DNA of 64,000 bases from Psettodes erumei (GCA_016785225.1 JAFBJZ010000379.1:242501-306500), one strand, 5' to 3'; shown: positions 29,106-41,674, counted from the first letter of the stretch. Notes: generated by a model not told the origin, from the sequence alone. Program-made: numbers and translations.

Positions 29106-29828
29106 ACACTACGAGCGAGCGGACCCGTGTAACGGGGAGCTCGTCGTCTCTTCGTCAGAGGTGCCACATAGATCAGCGTGGCTGCTGCTAACCGGCCTGT
29201 CACAGGGCGCGCTCGTCTCTCTGTGACGTGAATGGAGGGATGACTCACCGCTCGCGGTGCGAGGAGGGAGGAAGAGGAGAGAGAGAGTGTGTGTGTGGCC
29301 CTGCTCCCTCGCTGCTTTTTCCACGGGGACGGCGTGACACCGTCACAGAGCCGGGATGATGTGGTGTACTTTTGTTTTTGTTAGTTTGTTTGTTTTTGTC
29401 CCGTTCCTGTCCCCACCCGTGTATTTTTAGCAGCCTGCTGTGCGTAACGGCTGCCAAACAGACGCTCTTGTTAAAGTTAAATTTATGGAGGAGGTTTTTT
29501 CGGGCTTTGCCGCGGAGGAGGAGGAGGAGGAGAAAGGGAGGCTCGTCGCGGCTCGTCGTGGATCTTTCTGACCACCCCTGCCTTCTGCGGGGGGGAAGGG
29601 GGGGGCTCCTTACACCGTATTGCTGCCCCCCCGCCCCCCCGGAGCACCCAATGAGTCGATCCGTTCCTCGGCCCGACCCGACCGCCGGTGATTCACGTCA
29701 CTCGGGATGATTCAGGCCGGCGGCCGTGAAGTGGCGTCTCGTGCCACCGGGGCTTATTGAGCCTGATGGAGACCCCACCCCCCCACACACACACGAAGGC
29801 CAGGGCCGCCATGCTGGCATCTCAATGC

Positions 29829-29870
<42 letters not shown>

Positions 29871-30190
29871 TGTCTTTTTCGGCCGCCTCCCGCTGTTCCT
29901 GACGCTGCGACAGACGAGCTGTTTGACATCGGAGCAAGCGGGGGGTCGTACACCTTATCTGACACCGTGTGGGGGGGGTGGGGGTGAGGGTGAGGGTGAG
30001 GGTGGGGGGGTGTCCCAACTGTCCGGCGCCGGCCCGTCACCGGGACACACTCGACTTGCGCCGCTGGACCGCCTTGCCTCTGGCGGCGGCTCTGTTACCG
30101 TGAACGGGAACACGGCGTGCAAAATCACATCCATTCAGATTAAAACCCACGTGGCACGGTTGCAACACGTGTCCTCACCCCCACCCCACC

Positions 30191-30237
<47 letters not shown>

Positions 30238-30338
30238 GCGCCACCCTCCCCCAAAGCCAACTCATCACATATGGTTCTCATAATTGGGCTGCAAACATTA
30301 CACACATTAGCCACATTAGCACTTTATTTTTATACCCC

Positions 30339-30379
<41 letters not shown>

Positions 30380-30751
30380 CGCTCCAAGGACGTGTACACA
30401 AACATGTGAGCGCGCACACACACGCAGGCGCGGCTCATTCACAGCTTCTGCAGCGCGTCGCTCCGACTGAGCTTGTGACTCATTCTCCCGTCGCTGCGTT
30501 GATACCCGAGGAGGAGGGAGGAGGAGGAGGAGGAGGAGGGGAGGAGGAGGAGGAGGAGGAGGAGGAGGAGGAGGAGGAGGGGGAGGAGGAGGAGGAGGGA
30601 GGAGGAGGAGGGGGGTGTTCCACAAAACCTGCCGTTTTCTTCTTCTTCTTCATTGTTATTGTCTTAAGTTTAATGGGGGGTGTCCACAGCGGGGTGCGTT
30701 CAGCTCCGCTCAGCTGGGTTTGTTGTCTTTGGGGGGGGCTTGTTGTGGTTC

Positions 30752-30787
<36 letters not shown>

Positions 30788-31263
30788 TGCTCTCTAACAA
30801 GGTTACACTCCCCCCCCACATGTAAACGTCACAGTCTGCCGGAGCAGGCGGGGGAGGGATGTGATCGGGAATGAGGCGGAGCCTGTTTCACTTCTTGTGA
30901 ATGACCCTGTTAATTGATGTTGTAATTGATCTCCCCCCCCCCCATCATTCCTGTTGTATTGACAGGTGGCCCCCCCCCCAGTCGTCCGTCTCCTCTTTAT
31001 TTATGTGGACAGAGACGATTTATCACTCTGATTAATAATAATCAAGCGCGCCCCGTCTCCAGGGGCCGGCACTTCATCACGCCCCCCCCCTTCTGTTTCT
31101 GTCTTTGTTGTGGCCCCCCCACCCCGCCCCCGCCGTGACCTCAGGCCGGGTGCTGAGGTGTTGCCCGGCCCCCAGTCGTTCCTGGCGGGCGCTGGGGGGG
31201 GGGCTGATGTTTTTCCCGCGGCGCTCCACGGCCACGTCAGCACAACCAGTGCTCCGGTTGACT

Positions 31264-31315
<52 letters not shown>

Positions 31316-31430
31316 CCTTTTCTATCTGATCTCTGTCAGCACTCGTGCGTCAGTCTGATGTAAAAGAGTGGGTGACCCCCCCCCTTCTCTTTTTTTCTCT
31401 CTCTTTATAACTCTCTTACATGCCCCCCCC

Positions 31431-31466
<36 letters not shown>

Positions 31467-34400
31467 CTGTAAACATGCATAAACACAGGATGTGATTGGT
31501 CGTCAGTCAGGTGCACGAGCGCACAAATTTCGGTGAAATCTGGAATCAACGTGCGACGAGCGCCAGGTGGGAAATTCATGGGGGGGGGTGCTTTCGGGGG
31601 GGGGGGGTTCACAGGGTGGGGGTAGGGGGGGTGACTCACCACCCACCGCTCTGCCCTTTTCATTGTGCCCCCTCCCTCGGTGAAGTTTATTAGCGTCTGT
31701 TCCCAGTGATTCTTTTTCTTCATGTCAGCTCGTAATGCCCCCCCCCATCTCTCTGAACATCCAATCACAACGCACGAGCAGGAGCAGGTGACCCTCGCAG
31801 GTGCGGCCTGATGCAACTTCCCCAAAACCGTTTGCGTCGTCGTAAATCAGACGTGTCTGGATTGTTGCTTTTGAGTCATGTCCCGTGAACGAGGGGGGCG
31901 GAGCCTGCACTCGCCAGCACCTGAGGGGGGCGGGGTCATCAGCGTGCGTCGTTCTTGCCGTCCTGCGGGACGTCCCCCCCCGTTTCTGCTGAGTCATCAC
32001 TTCTCTGAGCTGAGCTGAGCTAAGCCGCTACGCTGCAACACAGCAACTTCGTTGTTGCTCAGCACTTTTCCCGAAGTGATCGTCCTCTTGTATTTGTCAG
32101 AAGGAGGTTCCGCGGGAAACGTGCGTCGGGCCCGGGCGAATCGGGTCGGCGCCGCCGCGCGCTCCGAACGCATTTAGCGCAGGTGAGAGGAAGCGTCTGA
32201 TCTTCGTCTTCTCCACAGGTCCTGCTCAGGTTCCCATGATGTCCCCAAATGGTTCAGTGCCTCCAATCTATGTGCCTCCTGGATACGTGTCACAGGTACT
32301 CGTCCCGCACCGTTCCCGGCGTTCCCCGGGCCGCGGCGTTCCCGACCCCGGGCGTTCTAACGTGACGTCTCCTCCTCCAGATCATAGAAGAGAACGGAGT
32401 GCGGCGGGTTCTGGTTTTACCTCAGCAGCCAGAGTTCCACCCGGGGCCACTCCCCGCTCCACCACCCCCCGCCTCCGCCCCACGCCCACCTGCCTGCCTT
32501 CATCCCGCACCCCGCCATGATGCCCCCGCCGCCCCACCTGTACACGGGCATGGCGGGGGGCGTGGGCGACATGAGCTCCCAGTACATCTCCCAGTACCAC
32601 CCGGCTCACATCTACTCAGAGCAGGGTGAGTCCTGTCGTTTTCCCAGTTTTCCCAGTTTTCCAACCAGGTGTCTTCATCCTGTGCCCCCCCCCCAGTCTC
32701 CGCAGATTCCCACTCCCAACACGGACGCCCCCCGTTCGTCCACAGAGACGACCGGAGCAGCAAAACGTACGAGCGTCTGCAGAAGAAGCTGAAGGAGCGA
32801 CAGGGAGTCGGTGGCGGCGGAGGCGGCGGAGGTGGAGGAGTAGGAGGTGGTGGTGGAGGAGGGGGGCAGGTGAAGGACAGCCCCCCCCTCTCGCCGCAGA
32901 AGTCCTGCGGCAGCCCCCCGACGGCGGACATTCACAACGGCGTCGGCGGGAAGGGGCCCGAGGCGGAGCAGGGCCCGGCCGGCCCCAACAAGCAGGCCGG
33001 CAGGGGGAGGAACGGGGAGTCGGGAGGTAAGGGGGGGGGGCGGGAGGCGGCGTGGTGCGTTCAGGTGCAGCAGCGACAACGTGCGTCGTCGTTTTTCTTT
33101 CTCACCAAGACGTGGCCGTTTTCTCCCCAGAGCTGGACGAGGAGGCTCGGGCCCTGCAGGCGCTGCTGAGCGCCATCAGCCAACCGGTGGTGAGTGAGAC
33201 CCGCGTCGCCGTTAACGATTCGCTAACGGACCTGCTGACCTCCGTGTGTGTGTGTGTGTGGGGGGGGCGCTGGTTTTTAACGACGCCACGTGTGACCTCA
33301 CACTTTTACCAGCAGCTGAGCCACGAATACAGTCTCCTTGACCTCATATAACATGTGACACGCGCCGCCGTTACCGTCTGAGCACCTCGTAAAAACTAAC
33401 AAGTCACAGTTTAGGAGCGGGGGGGTGTCTGGGGTCCGCAGTGGGTGGGTGGGGTCAACTTCAAAGCAAAGTGGATTTTTCCCGTCGTTGTGGTTGCCGT
33501 CGATTCGGCGGTTTCCTCGTCCTCACCCGTGAAACTCTCACGCCGCCAGGTGTCGGACGTCCGGGCCAGAGGGGCGGCGGTGAGCTGGACCGCCCCCCCC
33601 ACCAGGCCGGAGGGTGAGGACGATGGCGGCGGCGGCGCGGAGGACGACCGCGCCCCCCCGGAGCCGCTCAGCTACGAGGTCTCCGTCTCGTTGGGCGGCA
33701 AAGACGGGAAGTACACCAGCGTGTACTGGTGAGGGCGACACGCCGCCGGCTGATGTCGGGGAATTTACACGCCGACGGGAAATAACATGTTTTATTTTTT
33801 TTTCCCATGATGCAGCGGGGAAGAACCAAGTGCTACTTTAGAAGACCTTCGACCAGCAACAGACTATCACGTCAGGTCGGCGCCGACCCGCGCTCCTGTT
33901 TTGTTTTTTTTCGCGGGGGGGGGCGGAGTTTTTAAACGCCGTCGCTGCTCTCCCCTCCCACCAGGGTCCAGGCCGCCAGCAGCTGTTTACAGGGGAGCCC
34001 GTCGGACGCCGTGAGCTTCACCACTCTGAGCTGCGAGCCCGACCCCCCCAACCCCCCCAGGAAGGCCAGCGGCACCAAGAACACGCTGGTGCTCCAGTGG
34101 AAGGCTCCGTGTGACAACGGCTCCAAAATCCAGAACTACGTCCTCGAGTGGGACGAGGTGATGATTATTTTTACTTTTTTTTCACGTCGCCGCCGTCGCC
34201 GCTCGCTCCTCGTTTAAACCCGTGTTTCCGTGTGAAGGGGAAGGGCACCGGCGTGTACGGGCAGTGCTACTACGGACCTCAGAAGCAGTACCGGGTCACC
34301 AAACTGGCGCCCGCCTCCAGATACTCCTTCCGCCTCGCCGCCAAGAACGACATGGGCGTGAGGTAAGGAGCTCCGACGGCCCGCGCCGTCTCCTCCTCCT

Positions 34401-35376
34401 CCGCCCCTTGTTTCTCACCCCGCCCTCTCCGCCCTCAGCGAGTTCAGCGAGGCCGTGGACCTGTTCACCTCGTGCAGCGTGCCGTCGCCGCCCTGCCCCC
34501 CCGAGCTGGAGATGGCGGGCGTCACCTGGCTGTGCCTGAAGTGGCAGCGGCCCGCCAGCTCCCCGAAGGAGGACGACATCTTCTACGTCCTGGAGATGGA
34601 GGAGGAGGGATCGGTACGTGTCGCGCCCGTCTGCGTCGTTGCGGCGGCGTAGGTTCGGCGCTCACCTGGTGGTTTCCTGTTTCCTGTCCCCCTCCAGGGA
34701 TACGGGTTCCAGCCCAGCTACGACGGCGACGAGCTCTGCTGCACCGTCAGGAACCTGCACCGCAGCACCAAGTACAAGTTCAGGGTGAGGAAGCCCCACG
34801 TTTCCGTTTCCGCCGCCGCCGCCCGCCATGGCGTTGACCGTGACGACCCTCACCGCTCGCTTTCCAAACCCACGTCCTCCAGGTGGCGGCGTACAACTCG
34901 GAGGGCAAGAGCAACCCCAGCCAGGTGGTGGAGCTGGTCACCAACCCGGACCGGCCCGGCAGCCCCTGCAGGCCCGCCGTCAGGGGGCGGGTCCTGCCCA
35001 GCAGCTTCAAGATGGCCTGGGGTGAGAACGGCGAGGAGCGGCGAGGAGCGGCGGGAGTCACGGGAGGTTTGAATGATTTTAAATTTTTTTTGTTGTTTTA
35101 ATTTCAGAGCCCCCGAAAGATAACGGCGGAGCAGAAGTGTCAAAGTACGTCGTGGAGCTGTCCGAGGGCCTGAGCGGTGAGTCGGGCGTCGGAGACGTCG
35201 ACGTCCCCGTGGGAGGAAAAAAAAACATGAATAAAAATGTTGTGGTCGTCAGGTGCATCATGGGAGCTGGTGTACTCGGGGCCCGCCATGGAGCACGTGT
35301 GCGAGGGCCTGAAGCCCGGCTGCTCCTATCAGACACGAGTCTACTGCACGAGCGAGGGGGGGCAGAGCCCGGTGAG

Positions 35377-35417
<41 letters not shown>

Positions 35418-36133
35418 AAGCTGTTTGTTGTTGTTTCTATTAATCTCCAGGATTACGGTTAAATTCTGATGATGACCGACTGCAGATTTTATTCCCTTCG
35501 CTCCGTCCCTTTTTAACGTGGAGCTGCGCCCGCCCGCCACTTTGTCCTCGCTGATTCAGTCGTCGTCAGAGTCGATCTCAGCGCCATCACCCCCCCACCC
35601 CCCACCCCGGACCAGCTGATAAATATTACATGACTAACTCCACAGATTAACTCTATTTCTGGGGGGTTTTAATAAGAAATTGTCATTCAGCCCGCGCTCC
35701 TGCGTCGGGAGATTAGACCGCACTTCCTGGTGCACGAGCACGAGGCAGAGCTGCTCATTGATTAACCCCCCCCCCCCCCCCACCCGCCGGTGTCGGAGGA
35801 TGTTTTTTTCTTAAGCAGTCGGGTTCACGGAGGCTCTTTGTTAATTTCTCCGTCAGCCGTTGGTGGCAACATGAGTCACGGCGGTGCTGCGGCACCATGT
35901 GACATAACGCTCACATGTTTTGTCACAGAAAAGAGAGAGGAGGAAAAATAATCTGCGTTTGAGTTGAGGTTGTCGATTTCCCGCTTAATCTTAATTTGCA
36001 TGTCCGTCCCTCCCTCCGCAAGATGTCGGACACCCTGCAGGTCCAGACCCCCGCTGTGCCGCCGGGGTCCTGCCAGCCCCCCCGGCTGGTGGGCAAACCC
36101 AAAGCCAAGGAGGTGCAGCTGCGCTGGGGTGAG

Positions 36134-36181
<48 letters not shown>

Positions 36182-36644
36182 CACCCAGCCCGTGCGGGAC
36201 GCAGCGAGAGCTCTGACGACTCAGCGAAGCGTCTCCGATGCGTCCCAGCTCCGCCCCAGGTGGACGGGGGCAGCCCGGTGTCCTGCTACAGCGTGGAGGT
36301 GAGCGGCCCGCAGGCGGAGGAGAGCCGGGAGGTGTACCTGGGTCCGGAGCTGGACTGCTCCGTGGGAGGACTGCTGCCCGGAAAGACCTACGGCTTCCGG
36401 CTCAAGGCGGCGAACAAGGCCGGGGTGAGAGCGCCTGTCGACGAGGGCGGGGATCGTAACGCTCCCTCGCCAAATCTGATCCGAAACGTGAGATTATTTT
36501 GTGCATTTCTTTTTTTTTTTTTAGTTCGGGCCTCTGTCGGAGCGCTGCGAGGTGACGACCGGCCCCGGGGCCCCTGAGCAGTGCAGGGCCCCCTCCACCA
36601 CGTGCAAATCCCCCAGCTGTGTCGTCGTGACCTGGGAGGTGAGG

Positions 36645-36709
<65 letters not shown>

Positions 36710-38979
36710 CATCAGAGGACTCACTGGAGTCGACCCCACCCCCCCCCTTTTTCCTGCAGGCCCCCCCTTGCAACGGAGCGCCGGTGACGGAGTTCCGCCT
36801 GGAGTGGGGGGCGGCTGAGGGCAGCATGCAGGTGTGTTACAGCGGGCCGGCGCTCGGCCACGAGATGAAGGGGCTGCTGCCCGCCACCAACTACTTCTGC
36901 CGGGTCCAGGTGAGCGTAAAACAAACGCACCCCACCCGCACACACCCGCACACACACACAGCAGGCAGGTCTCAGAATATGGAGAAAAAGTTCATTTATT
37001 TCTGTAATTTAATTCAAAAACTTTTAATTCCCTGAATTCGTTTGATTTCACTTTTTGAGCCTCTTGTTTCATTTGAACTGAAATCAGGAATTTAATCCCT
37101 CAGATTATTGGAATATTTCCTGAGATCCATCACAAACCAGAAACGCCACCCTCTTGCTTTTTTCTCAAATCGATTTTAAATTGTTTTCAAAAACACGGCG
37201 TCCTAATCGATTCCCTCGGCCGCTCCGGTTACGCGTGAGCGCCACCTGGTGGTCCGACGCGTCACGTCACGTCACGTGTGCGTCTCGTCACGCGTGCGTC
37301 TCGTCACGCGTGCGTCTCCTGTGTCTCAGGCCGTGAACGTGGCCGGCGTGGGGCCCTTCAGCGAGGCGGTGCTGTGCCTCACGCCCTGCTCCGTGCCCGC
37401 CGCCGTCACCAACGTCTTCGCGCTGAAGGAGTCCGAGCTGCTCAGGTACGGGGCTCGGGCGGACGAGGACGACGAGGACGACGAGGAAGAGGAAGAGGAG
37501 GAGGAAGAAGAGGAGGAGGAGGAGGACGGCGGCGGCGGTGGCGGTTCCCCCCCGCCGCCGCTCTACTCCCCGTCCACCTGTCTGGGCGTGTGCTGGGACC
37601 CCCCCTGCGACCACGGCTCCGAGATCACGTCCTACCTGATCGACCTCGGCGAGCGGCAGCCCGTCGCCGTGGGCGCCGTCACCAGACACGTCATCCAGCA
37701 CCTGCAGCCCGACACCAGCTACAGGTGAGTCCCCCCCCACACACACACACACACACACGCCGCACGGCAGAACCCGTCGGCCGCTTCCGACCCGACGCTA
37801 AACGCCACCTCCCCCCCTCCAGGATCCGGATCCAGGCCCTGAACAGCCTGGGGGCGGGCCCCTTCAGCCACACCTTCAAGCTGAAGACCAAGCCCCTCCC
37901 ACCTCCGCCCCCCCGCCTGGAGTGCACCGCCTTCAGCCACCAGACCCTCAGGCTCAAGTGGGGCGACGGCCCGGCCAAGGCCGCCGCCTCCGACGCCCTC
38001 CAGTACCAGCTGCAGATGGGGGACAGGAGCGGCAGGTGGGTGGAGATGGGCGGAGCTTTGAGCCTCGTTGTCGCGGTTACGCCCTGACCCTTCTCTCCCC
38101 CCCCCCCCCCCCACACACAGGTTCATCTCCCTGTATAAAGGACCCTGCCACACACACAAAGTGCAGAGGCTTAATGAGTCTACCTCCTACGTGTTCCGCA
38201 TCCAGGCCTTTAACGAGGCGGGCGAGGGGCCCTTCTCCAATGTTTACACGTTCACCACCCCCCGCTCTCCGCCGCCGCCTGTCAAAGGTAACCCCACCCA
38301 CTCACCCCCACCCCCACCCCCACCCCCTCCCCTCGCTCTCTCGCGCCGCCCCGTCGTCGAGGTTCGGTCACATCATTCCTCTCCCTCTCCGCCACCAGCC
38401 CCTAAAGTGGAGCGTCTGGACGACAACTCCTGCGAGGTCACATGGGAGGCCCTGCCGCCCATGAAGGGGGACCCCGTCGCCTACGCCCTGCAGTGCATGA
38501 TGGGAAACTCCGAGTTCAAACAGGTACAGCTGGCGGTGGATGTGAGGTCGTCCCCGGGGGTGAAATAAGGTTGTTTTCATTGTTACTGTCAGGACTCCAT
38601 GTTTAACGAGAACCCCCCCCCCCCATCCTGTCCGCCCCTTGGCCCCCCAGGCCTACAAAGGCCCGTCCACGTCCTTCCACCTGCAGAACCTGCAGTCCAG
38701 CAGCGACTACCGTTTCCGGGTGTGCGCCGTCAGGCAGTGCCAGGACGCCCCGGAGCTGAGCGGCCCCTACAGCCCCACGGTGACCCTCTCCCCCAGCGCG
38801 GCGGCGTGGCGGCGGGCGGCGGCGCTGGCGACCGGGCGCTTGGCGTCCAGGGCGGGCGCCGAGTCCGCCGGGCCCAGCGGAGCCTGACGGACGAGCAGTG
38901 CGCTTTCCTCCTGCTCATGGTGTTCGCCGTCATCGCCATCCTCATCGCTTTCGTCATCCAGTACTTCGTCATCAAATGA
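23483..38979 (+). CDS. fndc3a: Fibronectin type III domain-containing protein 3A, 24 coding exons, two apparent frameshifts
   Basis: Tail-anchored membrane protein with a proline-rich N-terminus and nine FN3 domains; needed for spermatid-Sertoli adhesion in mouse and fin fold development in zebrafish. Coding exons: 23483-23596, 28190-28265, 32219-32295, 32381-32625, 32697-33026, 33131-33189, 33550-33728, 33816-33875, 33965-34157, 34238-34362, 34439-34613, 34698-34784, 34883-35021, 35108-35176, 35253-35371, 36023-36128, 36249-36424, 36525-36638, 36760-36909, 37330-37724, 37823-38035, 38121-38287, 38399-38523, 38651-38979. Phases agree throughout. Visible landmarks are ILVQVNPGEAFTI, MMSPNGSVPPIYVPPGY, RSSKTYERLQKKLK and the tail SLTDEQCAFLL...IAFVIQYFVIK, a single membrane anchor. 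In exon 4 the frame must shift after EFHPG (32443-32448). In the last exon it must shift between GPYSPTVTLSP and RSLTDEQCA (38797-38880). Length would be about 1273 aa (human 1198). Lineage-specific Gly-rich (exon 5) and poly-Glu (exon 20) tracts are present. The second intron (4.6 kb) is by far the longest. Confidence 0.93.
23735..23787. repeat. Inverted repeat, 14-bp arms, 25-nt spacer
   Basis: CCCCCGGGAACGTC (23735-23748) is the exact reverse complement of GACGTTCCCGGGGG (23774-23787). It lies 140 bp into fndc3a intron 2. Confidence 0.8.
27359..27460 (+). CDS. fndc3a: Candidate alternative first coding exon of fndc3a
   Basis: An ATG at 27359 opens 34 codons (MEVLMISVLEEENRSRSP, then PLPWRCRFRDGDPRKSE) that end exactly at a GTAACG donor at 27461. 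The end phase (0) matches the next fndc3a exon at 28190, which starts with codon GTA. The exon could therefore splice in frame in place of the exon at 23483. It sits in a local GC-rich island (26.8-27.5 kb) inside the long intron 2. The frame is also open upstream through a poly-Pro (CCT)n stretch to an ATG at 27254. I do not recognise the 34 residues from a known isoform, so this is a prediction from frame, donor and composition. Confidence 0.45.
28096..28134. repeat. (TG)n microsatellite upstream of fndc3a coding exon 2
   Basis: TG tract about 55 nt before the acceptor at 28189. A second TG tract (about 28279-28332) follows 14 nt after the donor of the same 76-nt exon, so the exon is flanked on both sides by TG repeats. 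Confidence 0.9.
30508..30616. repeat. (GGA)n polypurine tract, about 108 bp
   Basis: Nearly pure GGA/GAG repeat with occasional GGGA, in fndc3a intron 3 (transcribed sense strand). Not one pyrimidine occurs over about 100 bases, which makes it a candidate triplex (H-DNA) or G-rich structure former. Confidence 0.9.
36647..36703. repeat. (CA)n microsatellite directly after a fndc3a donor
   Basis: Starts 8 nt downstream of the donor GTGAGG at 36639. Similar tracts follow the donors at 35372 (35378-35415), 36129 (36136-36180) and 37725 (about 37738-37758). Confidence 0.9.
37239..37252 (-). promoter_or_regulatory. CTCF-like motif in a fndc3a intron
   Basis: The minus strand reads CCACCAGGTGGCGC, close to the CTCF core. 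It lies about 80 bp before the acceptor at 37329. Binding is inferred. Confidence 0.4.
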
Positions 38980-39175
38980 GCCGCGTGCCCCGCCCACCTG
39001 CAGGGTTATAGCTTTAACCCCCCCCCACCCTTTTTTGTGCCCCCCCCCATGTTTGTGTTCTTCATTTAATAATCCTTGTTTTCTGTTGTCGCATCACTCG
39101 TGTGGGGGGGTGAGGATGAGTGAGTTGTATATTGACGACGTAACACCTGATTGATACCGTCCTGACTGCCCCCCC

Positions 39176-39208
<33 letters not shown>

Positions 39209-39311
39209 CAGCTTTGTGGTATCCGCTCACTTCAGATTTCTGTCCCATTGTTGATCGGCTTCCTCAGGAAGCCACAGAGCAGGTTTATTTTGGGGCTGGG
39301 GGGGGCCAGTC

Positions 39312-39351
<40 letters not shown>

Positions 39352-39517
39352 GGGGGGTGCTTTGACCCACGTACTTGTTGATTACAGTATAGTCCTTATT
39401 TATATTTCCATGAACGTGTCCAGTATGAAACAGTTCCAAACAACAGTGTGTGTCGTTAGCCTGCGTGCTAACGGATCCTGGGACCTGGTGGGCCAGTGTT
39501 TGCACAGTGAGGTGCGC

Positions 39518-39562
<45 letters not shown>

Positions 39563-41300
39563 CCTGTCTGTAGTTTGTGCCACTGAGGTACATGGCTGGG
39601 AGGGCGGGGGGGGGTGGATGGAGGAGAGAGAGAGAGAGAGGGGAGAACCTTGCTCACGTTACAGAACGTTCATTTAGCACTTTCCATCCTTTTTTTGATG
39701 TGGAGAATGTTTAAGGATGCAAAAATGACTGGAGAAATGTTAGTATATTTTTGTACAGTGAAGACACGAGGACCTGTAAGTTTGAAGTAAAAAAAAAAAA
39801 GAGAGAGAGAGACTCAGTATAAAGTTAGAAAAAAACCAACAAAAACCAAACTAACAGTGAATTCTAATTATTTTTACTATCATATAGTTAAACTGTAGCT
39901 TGTTTTTACAATCATGCAGCTGCTTTACTCAGATATTGTCGTTCAGCACAAAAAATGTAACGCTTAACTGTATGTTTTCTTTTATTTGGGTTTTGTCCCC
40001 CCCCTCCCCGGTAATTTTTGATTTCTGCACCTTAGTGAAAGGAAGAAGCCTCCTGATGCGTTTTATAGAAACACACTTTGGGATTGTGCGAGCCCTACTT
40101 GTGTTTTGGGTGTTTTAAAAAAAAGAAAAAAAGAAGAAAAAAAAAGAGAAGTTGTAGTACCACGTAATATGTCACTGAAACAGCTGATCTATCTCAGCAA
40201 AAAAAAAAAAAAAATGAAATGAATGAATTAAAAAAAAAAATAGAGTATGTACCAGTTGTTTCAGAGGCCTTAATTGGAGAGGAAAAAAAGTCTCGGGAGA
40301 ATTTTCTTAATTTTTCTCTTAAGTTTTGATGTTTTTCTTTTAGTGTTAGGAAACACTAAACCGTGTTTTATTTCCTTTTATTTTCGCGACGTTTATTTGA
40401 TGTTAGGAAACCTACGTAATCGTGAGAGAATTGGAAAGTAGTTCTACGTATTACTTATGATTTACTCTGATTTCTTTGTTTTCGTTGTCGTCGGGTCGTT
40501 CACGTGTGAAGTATATTTTTTTATAATATTGAAGTAATATAAGTTAATACTCTCCTGAGAAAATAATAAATCCTGAGTACTCGCGAATCATGGAAACGCG
40601 GCTGGCGGATACAAAAATCTCCTGTACTTCCTGTGAATCGAAATTTGCCTTTTCTCTGTGTGTGAAGTATTTGTGACGGATTACAGATTACAGATTACCG
40701 GTGATCTGGCCGTAGGGTCTCGTGTCGTTTTGGTTTCCGGGCAGATAACTGAGAAGAAAAAAAAAAACAGAAATCAAATACAGGTACCTTGCAAAAAACA
40801 AACAAACAAACAAACAAACAAACAAGCGTCTGGGATAATTACATGATTTGGTCTTGGAGACGTCCCGCAGGCGTCTTCTCTCTTTGTCGGTTCAAGAATT
40901 CAAATTCCTATTTTTGATAGCGATTTGCAACGTGTGCCATTTTAACGCCTCCTCACCCAACCCCCACCCAACCCCACCCAACCCCCACCACCCCCCCCCC
41001 GGACTCGGCGCCCCCTTCGGATTGGGGAGATCAACAAAATGCTACAAAAACCAGTAAAAAAAAAAAAAAATGCACAAAAATAGAGACCATTTTTATGTAA
41101 TTTTAATGTTTGCAGTTACCTCATACACCGTACATTCCAAAATGAGAATTTGTTATACTATACATACTACCAGACATATCACTTTAAAATGTTCGTTATG
41201 GGAAAACTGTATAATCATAGGTATGTATCTAAAGTGTATCTGTATAGCCATGATATCTACGACGGATCCATGCACAATAAAAAGATTTATAATTCTTAAC
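38980..41300 (+). other. fndc3a: fndc3a 3' UTR
   Basis: No coding segment follows the stop for 3.6 kb. AT-rich sequence with poly-A runs carries candidate polyadenylation signals AATAAA at 40565-40570 and 41276-41281. The length is consistent with the long 3' UTR of vertebrate FNDC3A. Three CA/TG tracts lie near 39179, 39315 and 39521. The end is inferred. Confidence 0.5.
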
Positions 41301-41454
41301 CGCGTGTCACGTTTGTCGGTTCCCGGGGTATCGCAACGCAACAACATCTACACAACATCAGCTACGCAACAACGTCGATACAACATCCCACGGAGAAACA
41401 TGGAGATTAGGGAAAAACCCTAATGTGGAGAATTTTTTGCTGCTTTGCTTTCAC

Positions 41455-41491
<37 letters not shown>

Positions 41492-41637
41492 CAGGCAGAA
41501 GTTTCATCAGCTCAGTGTGTGTGATAAATGAGGGTAAAAGTGGACCCGCTTGTCTCCGGTCTGTGCAGCTTTGGTTCCTGCTGAGAGACGGGGGGGTGCA
41601 GTTGCTTTGACAGGAGTAAACACTGACAGAGAGGACA

Positions 41638-41674
<37 letters not shown>

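Noticed and set aside
29833..30825. 330-codon plus-strand open frame in fndc3a intron 3
   Set aside because: It is a chain of TG, CA and GGA repeats within an intron, with no homology.
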